This document shows, piece by piece, positions 42,615-54,007 of a stretch of 64,000 nt of DNA; the first letter of the stretch is position 1, and every line of letters starts with the position of its first letter. The position numbers and the translations under genes are program-made. Below the pieces are notes generated by a model. It was given only the letters and a program-made list of their open reading frames with translations, did no database searches and had not been told where the DNA came from. The DNA is taken from contig JAGTXX020000001.1 in the NCBI GenBank assembly GCA_019044685.2, positions 868,001-932,000 on the forward strand. The letters are read 5' to 3'. The stretch is from Nannochloris sp. 'desiccata'. Its lineage: Eukaryota; Chlorophyta; Trebouxiophyceae; Chlorellales; Chlorellaceae.

Positions 42615-43045
42615 ATGGTAAGATAATACACAACATTCCAATGCCGCTAAACTCACTTTTTTATCTTAAATGCATACGTTTATTATCTGATATTTATAAT
42701 TTTTCTCGTCTCGGCGCTTGTTGCATGCAGGGGGGCTGTTGCTCTCTACCGAAGGCAGACCGACCAGCCACGTACGGTGCCTATGAACGATCTCAACCTA
42801 CGACTTCAGGTGCATACTATGAAGCGCAGCCAACGACTACCTCCCCTTCTCCTTCTTCTGCCAACAGAACGGCTCCTTTTGAAAAAAAGACGACGACAAC
42901 GAATCAACAGCAGCAAGTAGAACTAGATAGTGGCTCTCCCCCTCTACCAGCGAGCTATCCTCCCCAATGGCAGTCACCGTACGAAACATACTTCCCACCT
43001 CCTGTTGGAAGCACTGCAATCGACAGCGTGAAAAAGAAAAGCTAA
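42615..43045 (+). CDS. Small N-myristoyl/palmitoyl candidate protein (MGGCCS)
   Basis: The ATG (42615-42617) is an exon by itself. It is followed at once by a GTAAGA donor, and exon 2 (42731-43045) starts with GGG after GCATGCAG. The product is 105 residues and begins MGGCCSLPKA. Gly2 with adjacent Cys4/Cys5 fits dual N-myristoylation and palmitoylation. The rest is Tyr/Pro/Thr/Gln-rich and disordered (YGAYERSQ, GAYYEAQ, PPQWQSPYETYFPPP) with a basic end VKKKS. The alternative unspliced start at 42641 gives a less plausible leader. It is not a known family to me. It converges on a second gene with the same design (43319-44031). Confidence 0.6.
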
Positions 43046-43318
43046 AGAAGGCAGTTTTGTTTTTACATTCATTTTACCGTCGTCAAAAATTTAGTCAAAA
43101 TAAGAAAAGGGTCAGGTCAACTTTGTTAAATATTCTACAAGTACAAAAAGCTGTATTATAAGATTTAAGCTCAAACATTAAACACATTATAGAACAGGGT
43201 AGCTCTTCACATAGGGACCAGTATTACTAAACATCAGTCCTTTATTTTATTAAAGAACCCCGTCCGCTTTCCTCGGCACTTTCCTCAGCACGCCGGAGCA
43301 TGAACTTTCTTCTAAAAA

Positions 43319-44031
43319 CTATTCACCACCAAACCCGCCGCCAAAATCTCCTCCGCCGCCAAAATCTCCTCCACCCCCAAAATCTCCTCCACCCATATCC
43401 ATAGCTCCACCATCGCCAGTATTATCAATATACGTATTCGAATTATCTATGATTGTATCACCACCGCCATTCCCACCTCCACCATACCCACCACCTCCAT
43501 GGTTATCATGCATCATATCAGCTACGAGCATGCCACCTAAGAACCCACCACCTACACCAAGCATTCCTGCTGTACCTGGACCCATGCCGCCATAGCCAGG
43601 AGGTCTATTGTAGTAATTACCACCAGTGTTGGGGTAATAATTTGGTGGGAGTTGCTGGCCGGTGTAATAACCAACTGGAGGCTGTTGTTGGTAATTGGCT
43701 GGGTAGCCTTGCTGTGGGTAGCCTTGCTGTGGGTAGCCTTGCTGTGGGTAACCTTGCTGTTGCTGTGGGTAGCCGCCTTGTGTGGTTGGAGGGTAATAGC
43801 CTGGAGTGTAAGCGTAATTTTGAGGTTTATTTGGGCTGTTGCTATGCCACACGCCATCGCCGCTGGTTTGAGGCGAGCTGAAACACGAGCCCTGTAGGAG
43901 GAGAAATTAAAGGATTGTTAGCGATATATATCCATGGTAGAATTGTAAAAGTTATTTAGAGCATCTGAAGAAGTAAATAGGCAATTCTCTGACACGGGTG
44001 CCAGAATGATCTCGATTAAAAAACTCACCAT
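43319..44031 (-). CDS. Small N-myristoyl/palmitoyl candidate, PQQGY and GGGDF repeats (MGSCFS)
   Basis: The ATG (44029-44031) is again a lone exon with donor GTGAGT. Exon 2 (43319-43891) follows CTCCTACAG, giving 191 residues starting MGSCFSSPQT. Gly2, Cys4 and Ser6 fit the N-myristoylation and palmitoylation pattern. Tandem GYPQQ pentapeptides (about 42-60) resemble the tails of annexins and other calcium- or membrane-linked proteins. A Gly-rich core GTAGMLGVGGGFLGGMLVADMMHD is hydrophobic and could insert in a membrane. The end repeats GGGDF. A peripheral membrane protein is inferred; no enzyme motif is present. The start choice rests on the splice sites and on the matching design of its convergent neighbour. 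Confidence 0.6.
43336..43396. repeat. 15-base coding repeats (GGGDF)
   Basis: Near-exact 15-base units encode GGGDF repeats in the Gly-rich protein. A second array at about 43690-43765 encodes GYPQQ with a 15-base unit. Both suggest slippage. Confidence 0.6.
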
Positions 44032-44410
44032 TGCAGCTTAACTTTTCCTCCTAGAAGCTCAGATATCACTTCAATGGGTGTCAAATATCAACTTGCGTTA
44101 CTTGTATCGAAATTTATGAAATGAATAGGCTCAATTGCTCACTAAATAAGAATCTTCTCTCCCCTGCCGTGCTCTGAACCCGATTCCGATTCCGATGGCA
44201 GGGGGTGATTTCTAACACTGCACTTCCTTGGATTCTGCTGTGCTTTTTACCAGCAAGATACTCAAGAGGAAAAAGAAACATCCCAGCGAAGAATAGATCG
44301 TATTACATAGTAGAAATTTTCACAGAGAGTGTTCATGAAAGGGAAGGCGGCAGCGTGGAAAATTCTATTGAAAAGAAACTGCCACATGCTTCTTATTCTA
44401 CTTATACTCA
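44032..44410. promoter_or_regulatory. Spacer with an 8-bp inverted repeat around GATTCC repeats
   Basis: 379 bases lie upstream of the MGSCFS gene and downstream of TRS120. CCCCTGCC (44161-44168) and GGCAGGGG (44197-44204) are exact complements and enclose two tandem GATTCC units. It may be a promoter element. No gene is seen. Confidence 0.45.
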
Positions 44411-47400
44411 TTATTCTACAGCAACAAAGCGTGGCTCTACCGATACTAGAGTATTGTTACCACCACCATTGGTACCACCACTGGCACGTCCATCTACCTC
44501 AGTTGATAACGCTTCCGGATAGGTCACACTGACATGCCCAGTCCCTACACAGTATCTCCCAGGAGCTACGATAGCCACTCCAGCGACATGTGTAATTTTT
44601 CCTCTTGCAGGAACAGAGATTTGAAGTCTTGAATGAATACCTGTCCACGTAGCAGCAGCAGCAGCGGCGCCGGCAGCTGGGAGACCCGCTGTTGCTGCTA
44701 CTGCCGTTCCATTGAGACCTCCTACTCCCAGACCAACACCTGCTGCTGCTGCAGCAGCGGAAGGAGAGTGCAGTCGACCAAGAGACCCTTGCGAAACAAG
44801 AGGAGTGTCTACGCCACCAGCACGGGGAGAAGAATCAGCCACAATAGGCGCTGTGCCACCACCACCACCACCACCAGCATGAGGACTGTTAGGTATGCCC
44901 ACAGCTCCTACGGGTGGTACGGCAGGTGTAGGTACCGGTGTACACATCAAGCTACAAAATACTTCTGTAGCTTCATCTACATTACTTTCTACCTCCATTA
45001 TTACTTTAAGAGGTTGACCCAGAGACGCCCGGAGAGCAGAGGGGTGGACGAGAAGTGATCCAGCATCAAAGACAGAGAATAGGTTCCCCAGAGGAACAGG
45101 GTCAGTAAGATTAGTATTATTTACAGGAGAGGGAATACTCGTAGTAGAATCATCTTCTATCGCAGTCGTAGTGGCGTTCTGCTTGCCTGCTTTGCAGTCA
45201 AGAGACGCTATGCTGAAGCGGAGAGAGATGGCACATGAGCGCAGCATGCACAGCACACTAGGTGTTAATCCAGTGTAAATCTCGCCATTATTTAATGGCA
45301 TAGAACCAGACACTACAGTAGTAGAATCATCATAAAGTACAGGAGCGGAAGACTCTTCTGATATTCCACCAGCACCTCTGCTGCTGCTGTTATTATTATT
45401 TTTCTCGATATAAGAATTGAAATAAAGACCGATTCGTCCAGCTAAAGATGAAGCACACGCTTGTCGCTCACGCTCTTCATATCTTAACACAACAGGATTA
45501 CGACCACCTCTTACCCTGTTGTCATTCATTTCATAGGTGTTCTTCTTAAGATTGACTTCATCACGAGAAGCAGCAACAGAAGGAGCAGCATCTTCATTGT
45601 TTAATAAATAAGAAAGCGCAGCACGTTGACCTGGTGCTATTACCACGACATGAATCTTTTGCGTCTCTATATTGCCATTCGCAGCACCAGTACTGGTCTC
45701 AGTGCGCGTCGTACTACTTGCACTACCAGAGGAAGGACCGAGCCATGCTTCGAGGGTTGTACTCCCTCTGTTCACAACTTCAGCCAGCATCAGTACTCTC
45801 CTCTCGCACGACATAGTAGAACCTTGGTTATTACGTTGCTGTTCTAATTTTTGTTGTTGTTGGTATACTTCAGCAAATTCAATTTGAGACACGTGCAAAG
45901 ATGGAGCAACAGCTACCGCAAATTCCAACGTCGCCCTTCTGCCAGGGATCTCTCTACGAGCGTTCGTAGAACCAGAGCTGGATGTAATAACGGGGTTGTG
46001 AGTAAACGAAGAGGCATATTCCACATTGATGGTTTCAGTACATGGCTGCTGCTGCTGCTGTTCAGCTACAACAGAAGGCATCTCACCCACCCCGCCTCTG
46101 CGGACTTGAGCAGCAAAGTTGGATCGACTTCCAAGAGCACGACAGAGTACAGGCAGGGAGATACTCTCGCCTGGTTTTAACGGCAATAATGATTTCAACG
46201 TAGAAGTATCCACATCAACAGATATAGGTCTACTAGCAACACAGTTTTTATTTTTATGATGGTCAGCAGCAGAGGCGGCGCTGTTGTTATCACCGAGTCC
46301 AATCCGGAGAGTATCTATAGCAACGGCTCCGCTGTTTATGATAACTAGGTGTGGAGTAATAGATTGGCCATGCAACAACTTCAACAGCGTAATAGGCGAA
46401 GAAGACCTGTTGATTAATTTGTCCTTCGACTCATTTTCAGTGTTGCCGCCCGCTGCACCGCTGGTCTTTCCAGCAGCAGCGGCAGAGTGCAATTCTAGCT
46501 TAAGGCGAGGTAATGCAGGCAAGATGGTCACGGCTGGACCTTTCATAGTAATCATTGTTGCCATTGCAGCAGCATTATTGTTAGCAGCAGTATCTGCAGC
46601 ATTTACAGCAACCGCCTGACCACCACCACCGCCTTTTGCAACTGCCACAACAGAAATCACCTCCTTGCCTTTCTTACTCGAAGCTTCTGCCAATTTTTTA
46701 GCTAAATTCAACGGTTTATCCGTCCACGGTTGACTCCAACTCACCCCTCCGAATGCAGTTAATCTACATCCAGTCAGTATGAGTATACCGGGGACTAATG
46801 GGGTACCCTCTAATTGAATGCGGACTGGCTTAGTATGCGCAGGGATGTTGAGTGAGACAGGTTTACCCTTCCAAACAGATTTTGTAGCAGTTACTGGGAG
46901 AATCAATGTTTGCGAAGAAAAAGAAGAAGAAGAAGAAGCAGTAGGTCGCAGTGGGGCTCCCAAGTCACCTTCTGCAGCAACCGCATCCGCTGCAGCCTCA
47001 CTACATTGACTGCTAGCACTCGTATTACCAGATGCTGACGGTATAAATTTGGCTTCTAAAACCATTTTATCAATCTTGATACTCACAGAAGATGGATTTG
47101 CTACTTCTATATCTACCACCGCAGGCTCTCCGCTAATCCACTGGATGCCGCTGTCATTCTCCACAAGCAAAGCTTCAATACCACCAGCAGCACCACTACC
47201 AATACCAAGACCGCTCCCAAGACCACGCATACTTGCAGCACCTTTCTTTTTCCTTAGTTCATTGCGTTCTTTTTGTCTTTTCGCAGAGAAGGGATCATAA
47301 AGGAAGACATTCTGCCGGGACAATGGTGACTGTGCAGCTAGATACTCGCTAGTCTCGGTACCATTACGACCGTTCTTTTCGTCGTCGCCATTTTGTAGTG

Positions 47401-49762
47401 GGTGAATCCACAACGGAGCTAGCGCAGCAGGCACAGCACGCGGTCCCATCACGTGCAACAACGGCGGTGGCCCTTTTCCAGGCCTCGCTTTCTCACCAAC
47501 TGCCATTTGACTTGCTGCAGCAACTAAATTATCCAATAAACTCTGCATTCTGTGTGCAGAAAGTTCTTTAGAATGATCGCGAAGCAATGCCGCTGCAGCA
47601 TCAAAAACATCAGAATGTCTTTTAGCATAGATAGCAAGACCGAGGGTCGCTTCTAAACAACCAGCACGGACAGGGCCCCACGAGGCAGGGATGGTCGTTT
47701 CTTGGTCCAATGGCCTCGGTCTCGAAAGATCCCAATCATCATTAACTACCCCTGAATATCTACTCGAAGAAGATGATGATGCTAAGGTTTCACTGCATCT
47801 ACTTTTCACGCCGCCACCACTACCACAAAAAAGCATGAGCGGATGTTCTTGATTGTGCTGTGTTGCCGGTTCTAACGCACTACGTGCTACAGCGAGTGTT
47901 CTCGCATCAGGAAACCCGAAATATTTGCTCAACTCCACTGCTTGCCACATCAATAACACTCTTTTTCTTACCGCTCCCACTGAACCAAGGATGCTTGCCG
48001 ACTCTGTTAAAGCAATAAGTCTATCTTCAGGAAGCGGCAGCATCTCTGCAGCGAGTTGTACTGCATTTGATAACTCTGTTGCTTCAGAACGAGCGTTGCA
48101 GCCATGCAATCCAGCCAGCAAGCGAGCCCAACGGAGGTCTGCTTCGACGAGGAGCGGCAAACCACCTCGCTTTCTGATAAATCCTTTCGCCTCTTCCACA
48201 AGGCTGCGGACTTCTTCTTCTAAACCAGTGCTACGACGCAAAGCATCCCAAAATTGACTCCCATCGAATATCTCTTCAGTAATCTGAGAAGAAGTATTCA
48301 ATGGAGGAGATGACGGCAAAATCGTTTTTTCTATCTCTATTTCATTTTTACTTTCCAGTATCGATTGTGATGGTGTAGTAGCTTGTATTTCTTTTTCGAG
48401 AAAAGGAGTAGAATTATTAATATTGCCGTTTTCTTCTCCAGGTGTTCGTGGCGGTGTCCCTTCAACAGGAGAACTAGCGCTCATCGTTGAAGAGGTCGTC
48501 CTCTTCCTTTCAGTTTCACCCCCGGCTGCATCACCACCACCACTACTAATACTATTTCTCGGCGACCTCCAGGCACTCTCATCTCTAAAAACACTCGCGA
48601 CATTCGTCAAAAACGCATCATTACTCACGGCTGCATGCAACAATTTCGCTGCCGCATACCCTTCCATCGCTGCAGCGGCAACGGTGAAATCCAAACTAGC
48701 CCTGCCCAGTTCCACTGCAGTGTTGTAATGATCAACTGCATCGAGTGGCGAGCCAGCTAAGAGGGAATAATCACCCATCGATTTTTGTAATCGTGCGTAC
48801 TTTCTTTTCGTACGACCAGCGTCATCTTCTGCAGAGTACGGCGGTATTGCCACTCCCGTAAATTCGGATGTATCGGTCAAAGTTGAAAGTGAGATCATTG
48901 CAGGGGAAGCAGTCAACATCCAAGCTTCCAGGCTAGCTAAAACACAGGCAGCGAAATCGTGCATGACAACCTCCATATGGTTAATTAGATGGTCATCCTC
49001 TTGTAATGCTCCTGTAGCTATATTGGAAGGGATTTTAGTAGTAGGAGGGAATATGATTAAATCAGGGCACGAGCGGGCATCCTCTCCTGGTGGCGGGGAG
49101 GTTGCTATTGGAACTTCTCCGAGGGCGGTGGCTACTGCAGGGTTGAAGGCAAGGCAACGGACAGTGGTCGCTTCAGGAAATGCACGGCATCGTTGCTCAA
49201 ATTCTTTATATTTGCGAGTGATGTCGGTAGTGTGTTCACAAGAAAGGAGGCCGATAACTCCCAAAACTTTGCGGTGGCTGTGCAACGGGGCGAGCGAGGA
49301 GGTGGCGGCAGCGGGGGAGTCCTCTGGAAGGAATCGAAAGTGCATGTTCCCAGTCTTCCATGGGAAGAATTTGAATGGGCTCTTTTGGGATTCTTTATAG
49401 AAGGAACGAACATTGCTGAGCTCGACCTTTAGAGAGGGGGAAAGGGGGAGAAAGAGATGGTGAGAATGGGGACAGAAACTAGTGCTGTTTCTTATACCGT
49501 AACTTAGACTACAAACAACTGTACCTGTCGATGGGACATAACCAAGGATGCGTAGCGCTGGAACACATCATCTGGTATCTCTCCAATAGGAAGTAAAACC
49601 TGCAGCAGACAAGATTGATTTATAATAAATATGATTGATCGAGAGGGATCAACAGCCAGGTCTAGTTCTCCGCTACGCAATTAAACGTACAATACGAATT
49701 TCAGCAGCGCTAAAGTATGTGATACCAGGCTCAAGAGTCCTGGTAATCGCTCCTGACGCCAT
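44411..49762 (-). CDS. TRS120: TRAPP II complex subunit TRS120/TRAPPC9
   Basis: Exons 49691-49762, 49525-49599 and 44411-49426 (all phase 0) give 1720 residues. TRS120 is a TRAPP II subunit acting with Rab11/Ypt31 exchange at the trans-Golgi and, in plants, at the cell plate. The spliced N-terminus is diagnostic: VLLPIGEIPDDVFQRYASLVMSHRQ, VELSNVRSFY, ESQKSPFKFFPWKTGNMHFRFLP. Then come VLGVIGLLSC, RCLAFNP and the helical segment GDYSLLAGSPLDAVDHYNTAVEL. The large beta-rich C-terminal half has many Ser/Ala/Gly insertions, making this protein longer than usual. The model avoids starting at the exon-3 ATG, which would drop the conserved first 76 residues. Confidence 0.92.
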
Positions 49763-50008
49763 TGATTACAATAATTTATTTGAATTTGCCAACGAGGCAA
49801 CAGGCTTTTAATCACTACTTAGCGTCATGTCTGTATAGTGAGGAGACAGTATAAAAAATGTAAACACTATTGCAAAAGCTGAAACGTGTTCTTGTAAGGC
49901 ATGATCAAGAAATTCCATAGAAACATTTCAGTTGGGAGCGGCCCGCCGACCAACTACTTCCATTTTTCTGGTGTTCTCATTCAACAAACACTTTACATTA
50001 CCTATAAC

Positions 50009-51522
50009 TTAATCATTCATTCTATTATCATCAGCATTAAGATTATCACGACCCACTATCCCAATACTCTCTCCCTCTTGCCCTTCAACTCCCACCAACC
50101 CTCTACTTTCACTATCACTTGCTGCCGTCTTCAACATATCAATCCTTATCGGCTGCCTTCTGGCCATCATTTGAAATAGAATCTTGGATAAGGTATCAGC
50201 CCTCCCTCTCCGTTGATTTGCAACACCAATGAACTTCAAATCTGCACCCACAGGGTGCATTTCCTGCTGCTGCTGCTGCTGTTCAGTGTTGTCAATTTTA
50301 ATAGGGGAAGAAAATTCAACGCCACCGCTCCCTAGGGTAAATTTCAACAACCTGCCGGGCTTCAATTTTGCCCCTACTTTCTCTACAAACTGCTCTGGCA
50401 TGGTACCCAACGGTATTGCCGGTTCATCTCCCGTACATACCCCTCTGCTAGGCACATGGGCGTATTGTAGTACGACTTGCTGTTCTGGGTGAACGACTCC
50501 CTTGGCATCGGTATCTATAAAAAATCGTGAGCTCGCTGCATCCTTCCAGGTCAATGCCAATGGAGTTTGCCCAGGAGAATATTGTGTACGGCGATGAATG
50601 AAATACAACCCATCTCGAGTGAATGTGACTGGATCTGAATAGGCAGCTTGAATACCAGAAGGGGTTGCTGGGTAGGCAGGGAGCGGTACACATTGTTTTC
50701 TATGTGTTGTTGCTAGAAGATTAGCCGGTTCTTCTTCTAGTTTGCTATGCATCCAAAAGAATCTAAATTCAGTTGTACAATCGTACAATTCACGACCACG
50801 CCAGATCATCATATCTATATAATAAGAAAGAATATTAGAAATCTGAAAACTACCCCTGCTGTTCACCATATAAACTTAAAAAAACATTATTCTCTCTTTG
50901 TCTTACCTATTATATAATATGTCTCAGTAGCAGCATGATATATACAATCTAACAAACTGTAATTCGATTGCCCGCCACCTTCACCATATGTTTCTCTAGA
51001 ACCATACGGCAGCCCCGATTGAAAATTTTCAAAAAGAATTCCATTCCGTAGTCTTGATATCGTTCTTCCCTTGGAGGCTAAAACAGTGCATCGTTGCCCT
51101 TCAGGTCGTGGGAGAACGTACCATTCAGTTGCGAGATCGGTAGGGATTTCTATGAGCCATTCTGGGTTCATTAATTGGGAAGCCCAGTGGTGCCAGAGTT
51201 CTTTTCGTTGTTGTTGGCCAAGGTACTGACCAGCTGTAGGTGAATCTTGTGCCTTTAAAGAAGAAGAGGAAGAAGGAGACATCTGAATATCAGAATGATC
51301 TTGCAAATCTTCAGAAGATGCTGCTACTGTTGCTAGCCTTCCTTCTATGTCTTCTTCTTCTTCTCGAAGGGGCAGGTCAGTAATCAAAGAAAGATCATCA
51401 AGGCGGCGACGGGAGTCGATGGCTTTCGACCGAGCAGACTGTTGTCGTTCTAAGGCTGCCAAACGTCGTCGTTCCTGGTAATTACCAATAAAGGAACGAG
51501 GATCTCTGCGTCGTTCTGTCAT
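50009..51522 (-). CDS. SNUPN: Snurportin-1, snRNP nuclear import adaptor
   Basis: Exons 50907-51522 and 50009-50814 (phase 1) give 473 residues. Snurportin binds the trimethylguanosine cap of spliceosomal snRNAs and importin beta. The N-terminus DPRSFIGNYQERRRLAALERQQSAR is an importin-beta-binding helix. The cap-binding domain runs from about 120 to 340 and carries WYVLPRPEGQRCTVLASKGRT, LLDCIYHAATETYYIIG, MIWRGRELYDCTTEFRFFWMHSKL, DGLYFIHRRTQYSPGQTPLALTWKD. A Gln run and an acidic end without family similarity follow. The tail contains a Gln run from a CTG repeat near 50265-50280. Confidence 0.93.
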
Positions 51523-51900
51523 TGCTGTCTGAAGCTGCGATCGCTTTAATCATAAAAAAAATTGTGATCATTTTATAATCGCGTGTAAGCATCGGTGCCC
51601 GATTAAGTTAAATAAATTGAGTTCAACATTTTTCAGGATGTAAATAGTATATTAAATCATGTATGGCTGTCTTACTGAGGCCTTTGACGACGCTTACTTC
51701 TTTCTCTCACCGAGACAGCCTGTCGCCACCGCTGCCCGCCCAACCCTATATCTATCCAACTCCTCAAAACAGAGCTCTCCTCATTTCAAGAATTTCTTAA
51801 GATGGTATAGAAAGAAGTACTAGCAGGTCTGATTGATAATAGTACAAGAAATATAGAATACAACAAGAAGAAAGTGACCACTTTGAATTTTTTTAGTTGG
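51523..51900. promoter_or_regulatory. Promoter of the snurportin gene
   Basis: 378 bases lie between two minus-strand genes. A pyrimidine-rich stretch at 51690-51770 precedes the snurportin start. No named motif is seen. Confidence 0.4.
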
Positions 51901-53739
51901 TTAAGCGACCTCAACAAGGGCATGCCCTGCCCCTAACGCCACTTTCTTCACTCCATGTAACCCAGGCACCACCACAGGCGTACGAGACCCTAATCCATCC
52001 CACCAAGAAGCAGGAGAAGTACCTTTCATAGACGAAGAGCTTTTTGGAATTAGATTTTCAACAGCCGACAGCAATGGTTGGTCAGCGACTCGTGAGTGAC
52101 TCCAATGCCCAAATCCTTCTTTCTCTTCAGCATTCTTCTCAATCTCCTCCGCTTTTTCTTTAGATACTACATCTCCCCATAGCCATAGCCTGCCTGCATC
52201 GGTAACCACTGCAGCTGCAGCGCCACCGGCAGAGAGGGAGGTGATACCTTCATCAGGCACGTGAAGAACCCTCTGTGCTTGTAGTGGCGCTTGTGTACTA
52301 GAGCCGTTACTTTTATTTTCAATAGTAGTATTAGTAGTGCTACTTAAGCTGCTATTCTTACCACTGCCGTGTACTTTAATACTCCACACTGAGGTGCCAT
52401 CTGTCATCACTAGACTCGTATGATTCGCAGCAATCGTGGTCATTTTAGGGAAATCTATATATTCAGCTAAAAAGGTATTTTTATGGGCACGTAACGTCAC
52501 AGGACCCATCTTCTCTTCTTTAGGCTCAGAGACAGATTTCCCAGTTACAGCTGCGATGGAGTCGTTCAACCACAGGACCACTCGCCCGGAATGTAGTAAA
52601 GCAGCAAAGAAACCACTACCAGCTGTAATTTGCACTGCTCCGCCGCCAGTTTCTAGTACTTTTTTAAGTAAAGAACACGGTTCTGTGGGTAAAAGTAACG
52701 CAGCGTGGCGGTCTGCGAGGTCTTGATGCGTTGCCGCCCATCGCCGAGGCACTTTTAATTGCATTGGCAATCCTTTATTGGACAAAGCAATACTCCCCCC
52801 AGTAGCCCCACAGGCAGCTACAGATTGCATAGAAGTGTCCGCATCGTAAGATCGAAGCATGGCTGAAGCGGCACCTAATCGAACAGGTATTGAAAAATGG
52901 TGGCCACCGGGGTCATTGGCACCGAGAAGCCCAGTAGTTGAAGAAGCTTGATAATGCCTTCCTGAGCTATCTCGCATAACTATACCTCGCAGATCGTCTG
53001 TATAGAGTCTCTGTGCGAACCCCAATTCAATAATACGTGGCCGGTGGTCTATAAAGGGCACTAGTTCGTGTTGAGGTACAAAAGTAGTTTCACTTGGTAC
53101 CGCTGCTAAATTCGCTGACATTGCAGCAGCAGCAGCCGCAGCAGCTGTAACACCTCCTCCTATTCCTCCACTTCTATTGCCAGAAGAAGTAAACCCACTG
53201 CTTTTGGTACTTATTTGAGAAAACGACGACAGATCATTGGCGACTCCACCCCCACCACCGCCATCAGCACTATAATTGCCTAAATTATTATTTTTCTCCG
53301 CATGAGCTTCTAAATGGAGATCTAAAGCATCGAATCCACCGTCAGTAGATACCCCACAGGCATGCACAGCACCGTGTTCGTCTAAAAATAAAGAATGTTG
53401 GTCACCAAGTGCAGCACCGATAATCTTGGCTCTGCCTACTAATGCCTCTATTCTTGCTGGGACATAGGCAGGATCTGTGCGTCCCAATCCTAGTTTACCA
53501 AAAGTTCCACACCCGAATGTATAGGCTTCTCCAGTATCTGCTGTGATAGCGCAACTGTGATTTTTGCCAGCGATGAGAGAGAGGAGCGGGTCAGACAATC
53601 CTGTTACTTCTTGTGGAGTTAGCAAGGCAGGAGCATGGCTCGGAACGCCACACTGGCCATGATTATTCTGCCCCCATGCGATTATGCTGTAGTTTCTGCC
53701 AGAACACTTTTGCGCACGCTTTAAGATCGTTTGCAACAT
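51901..53739 (-). CDS. RCC1-repeat protein, possibly mitochondrial
   Basis: A single-exon protein of 612 residues. Several RCC1 propeller blades are recognisable: IIAWGQNNHGQCG, LIAGKNHSCAITADTGEAYTFGCGTFGKLGLG, IGAALGDQHSLFLDEHGAVHACG, ITAGSGFFAALLHSGRVVLW, LSAGGAAAAVVTDAGRLWLWGD and a final VALGAGHALVEV. The N-terminus (MLQTILKRAQKCSGRNYS) is short, basic and without acids, like a mitochondrial presequence, which recalls RCC1L rather than nuclear RCC1. Long Ser/Gly/Ala-rich loops interrupt the blades. Its guanine exchange activity, if any, cannot be judged. Confidence 0.85.
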   Translation of the reverse strand: MLQTILKRAQKCSGRNYSIIAWGQNNHGQCGVPSHAPALLTPQEVTGLSDPLLSLIAGKNHSCAITADTGEAYTFGCGTFGKLGLGRTDPAYVPARIEALVGRAKIIGAALGDQHSLFLDEHGAVHACGVSTDGGFDALDLHLEAHAEKNNNLGNYSADGGGGGGVANDLSSFSQISTKSSGFTSSGNRSGGIGGGVTAAAAAAAAMSANLAAVPSETTFVPQHELVPFIDHRPRIIELGFAQRLYTDDLRGIVMRDSSGRHYQASSTTGLLGANDPGGHHFSIPVRLGAASAMLRSYDADTSMQSVAACGATGGSIALSNKGLPMQLKVPRRWAATHQDLADRHAALLLPTEPCSLLKKVLETGGGAVQITAGSGFFAALLHSGRVVLWLNDSIAAVTGKSVSEPKEEKMGPVTLRAHKNTFLAEYIDFPKMTTIAANHTSLVMTDGTSVWSIKVHGSGKNSSLSSTTNTTIENKSNGSSTQAPLQAQRVLHVPDEGITSLSAGGAAAAVVTDAGRLWLWGDVVSKEKAEEIEKNAEEKEGFGHWSHSRVADQPLLSAVENLIPKSSSSMKGTSPASWWDGLGSRTPVVVPGLHGVKKVALGAGHALVEVA

Positions 53740-54007
53740 AGTTGATTTTGAAAAGAATTTAGCTCCCTCAAAGAATTAGCACTGCAGCGGACATTATCCT
53801 AATTATACTGGGTAAATACCAGGCTTGAATGGTTGGACACTAAAAAATAATTTTAGAGTGGTTGCTGTCTCGCTGGTTCTATTGACGAGAGCCACAAGCG
53901 CTTGAATTTGAAAGCAAGATTTTTATCGTTGCAATGCCTCAAGTTTAGGGAGTTTGCTACCACTACTACATTCTTCATATCACTCTAAAACTACAGTCGA
54001 ACTCAGG

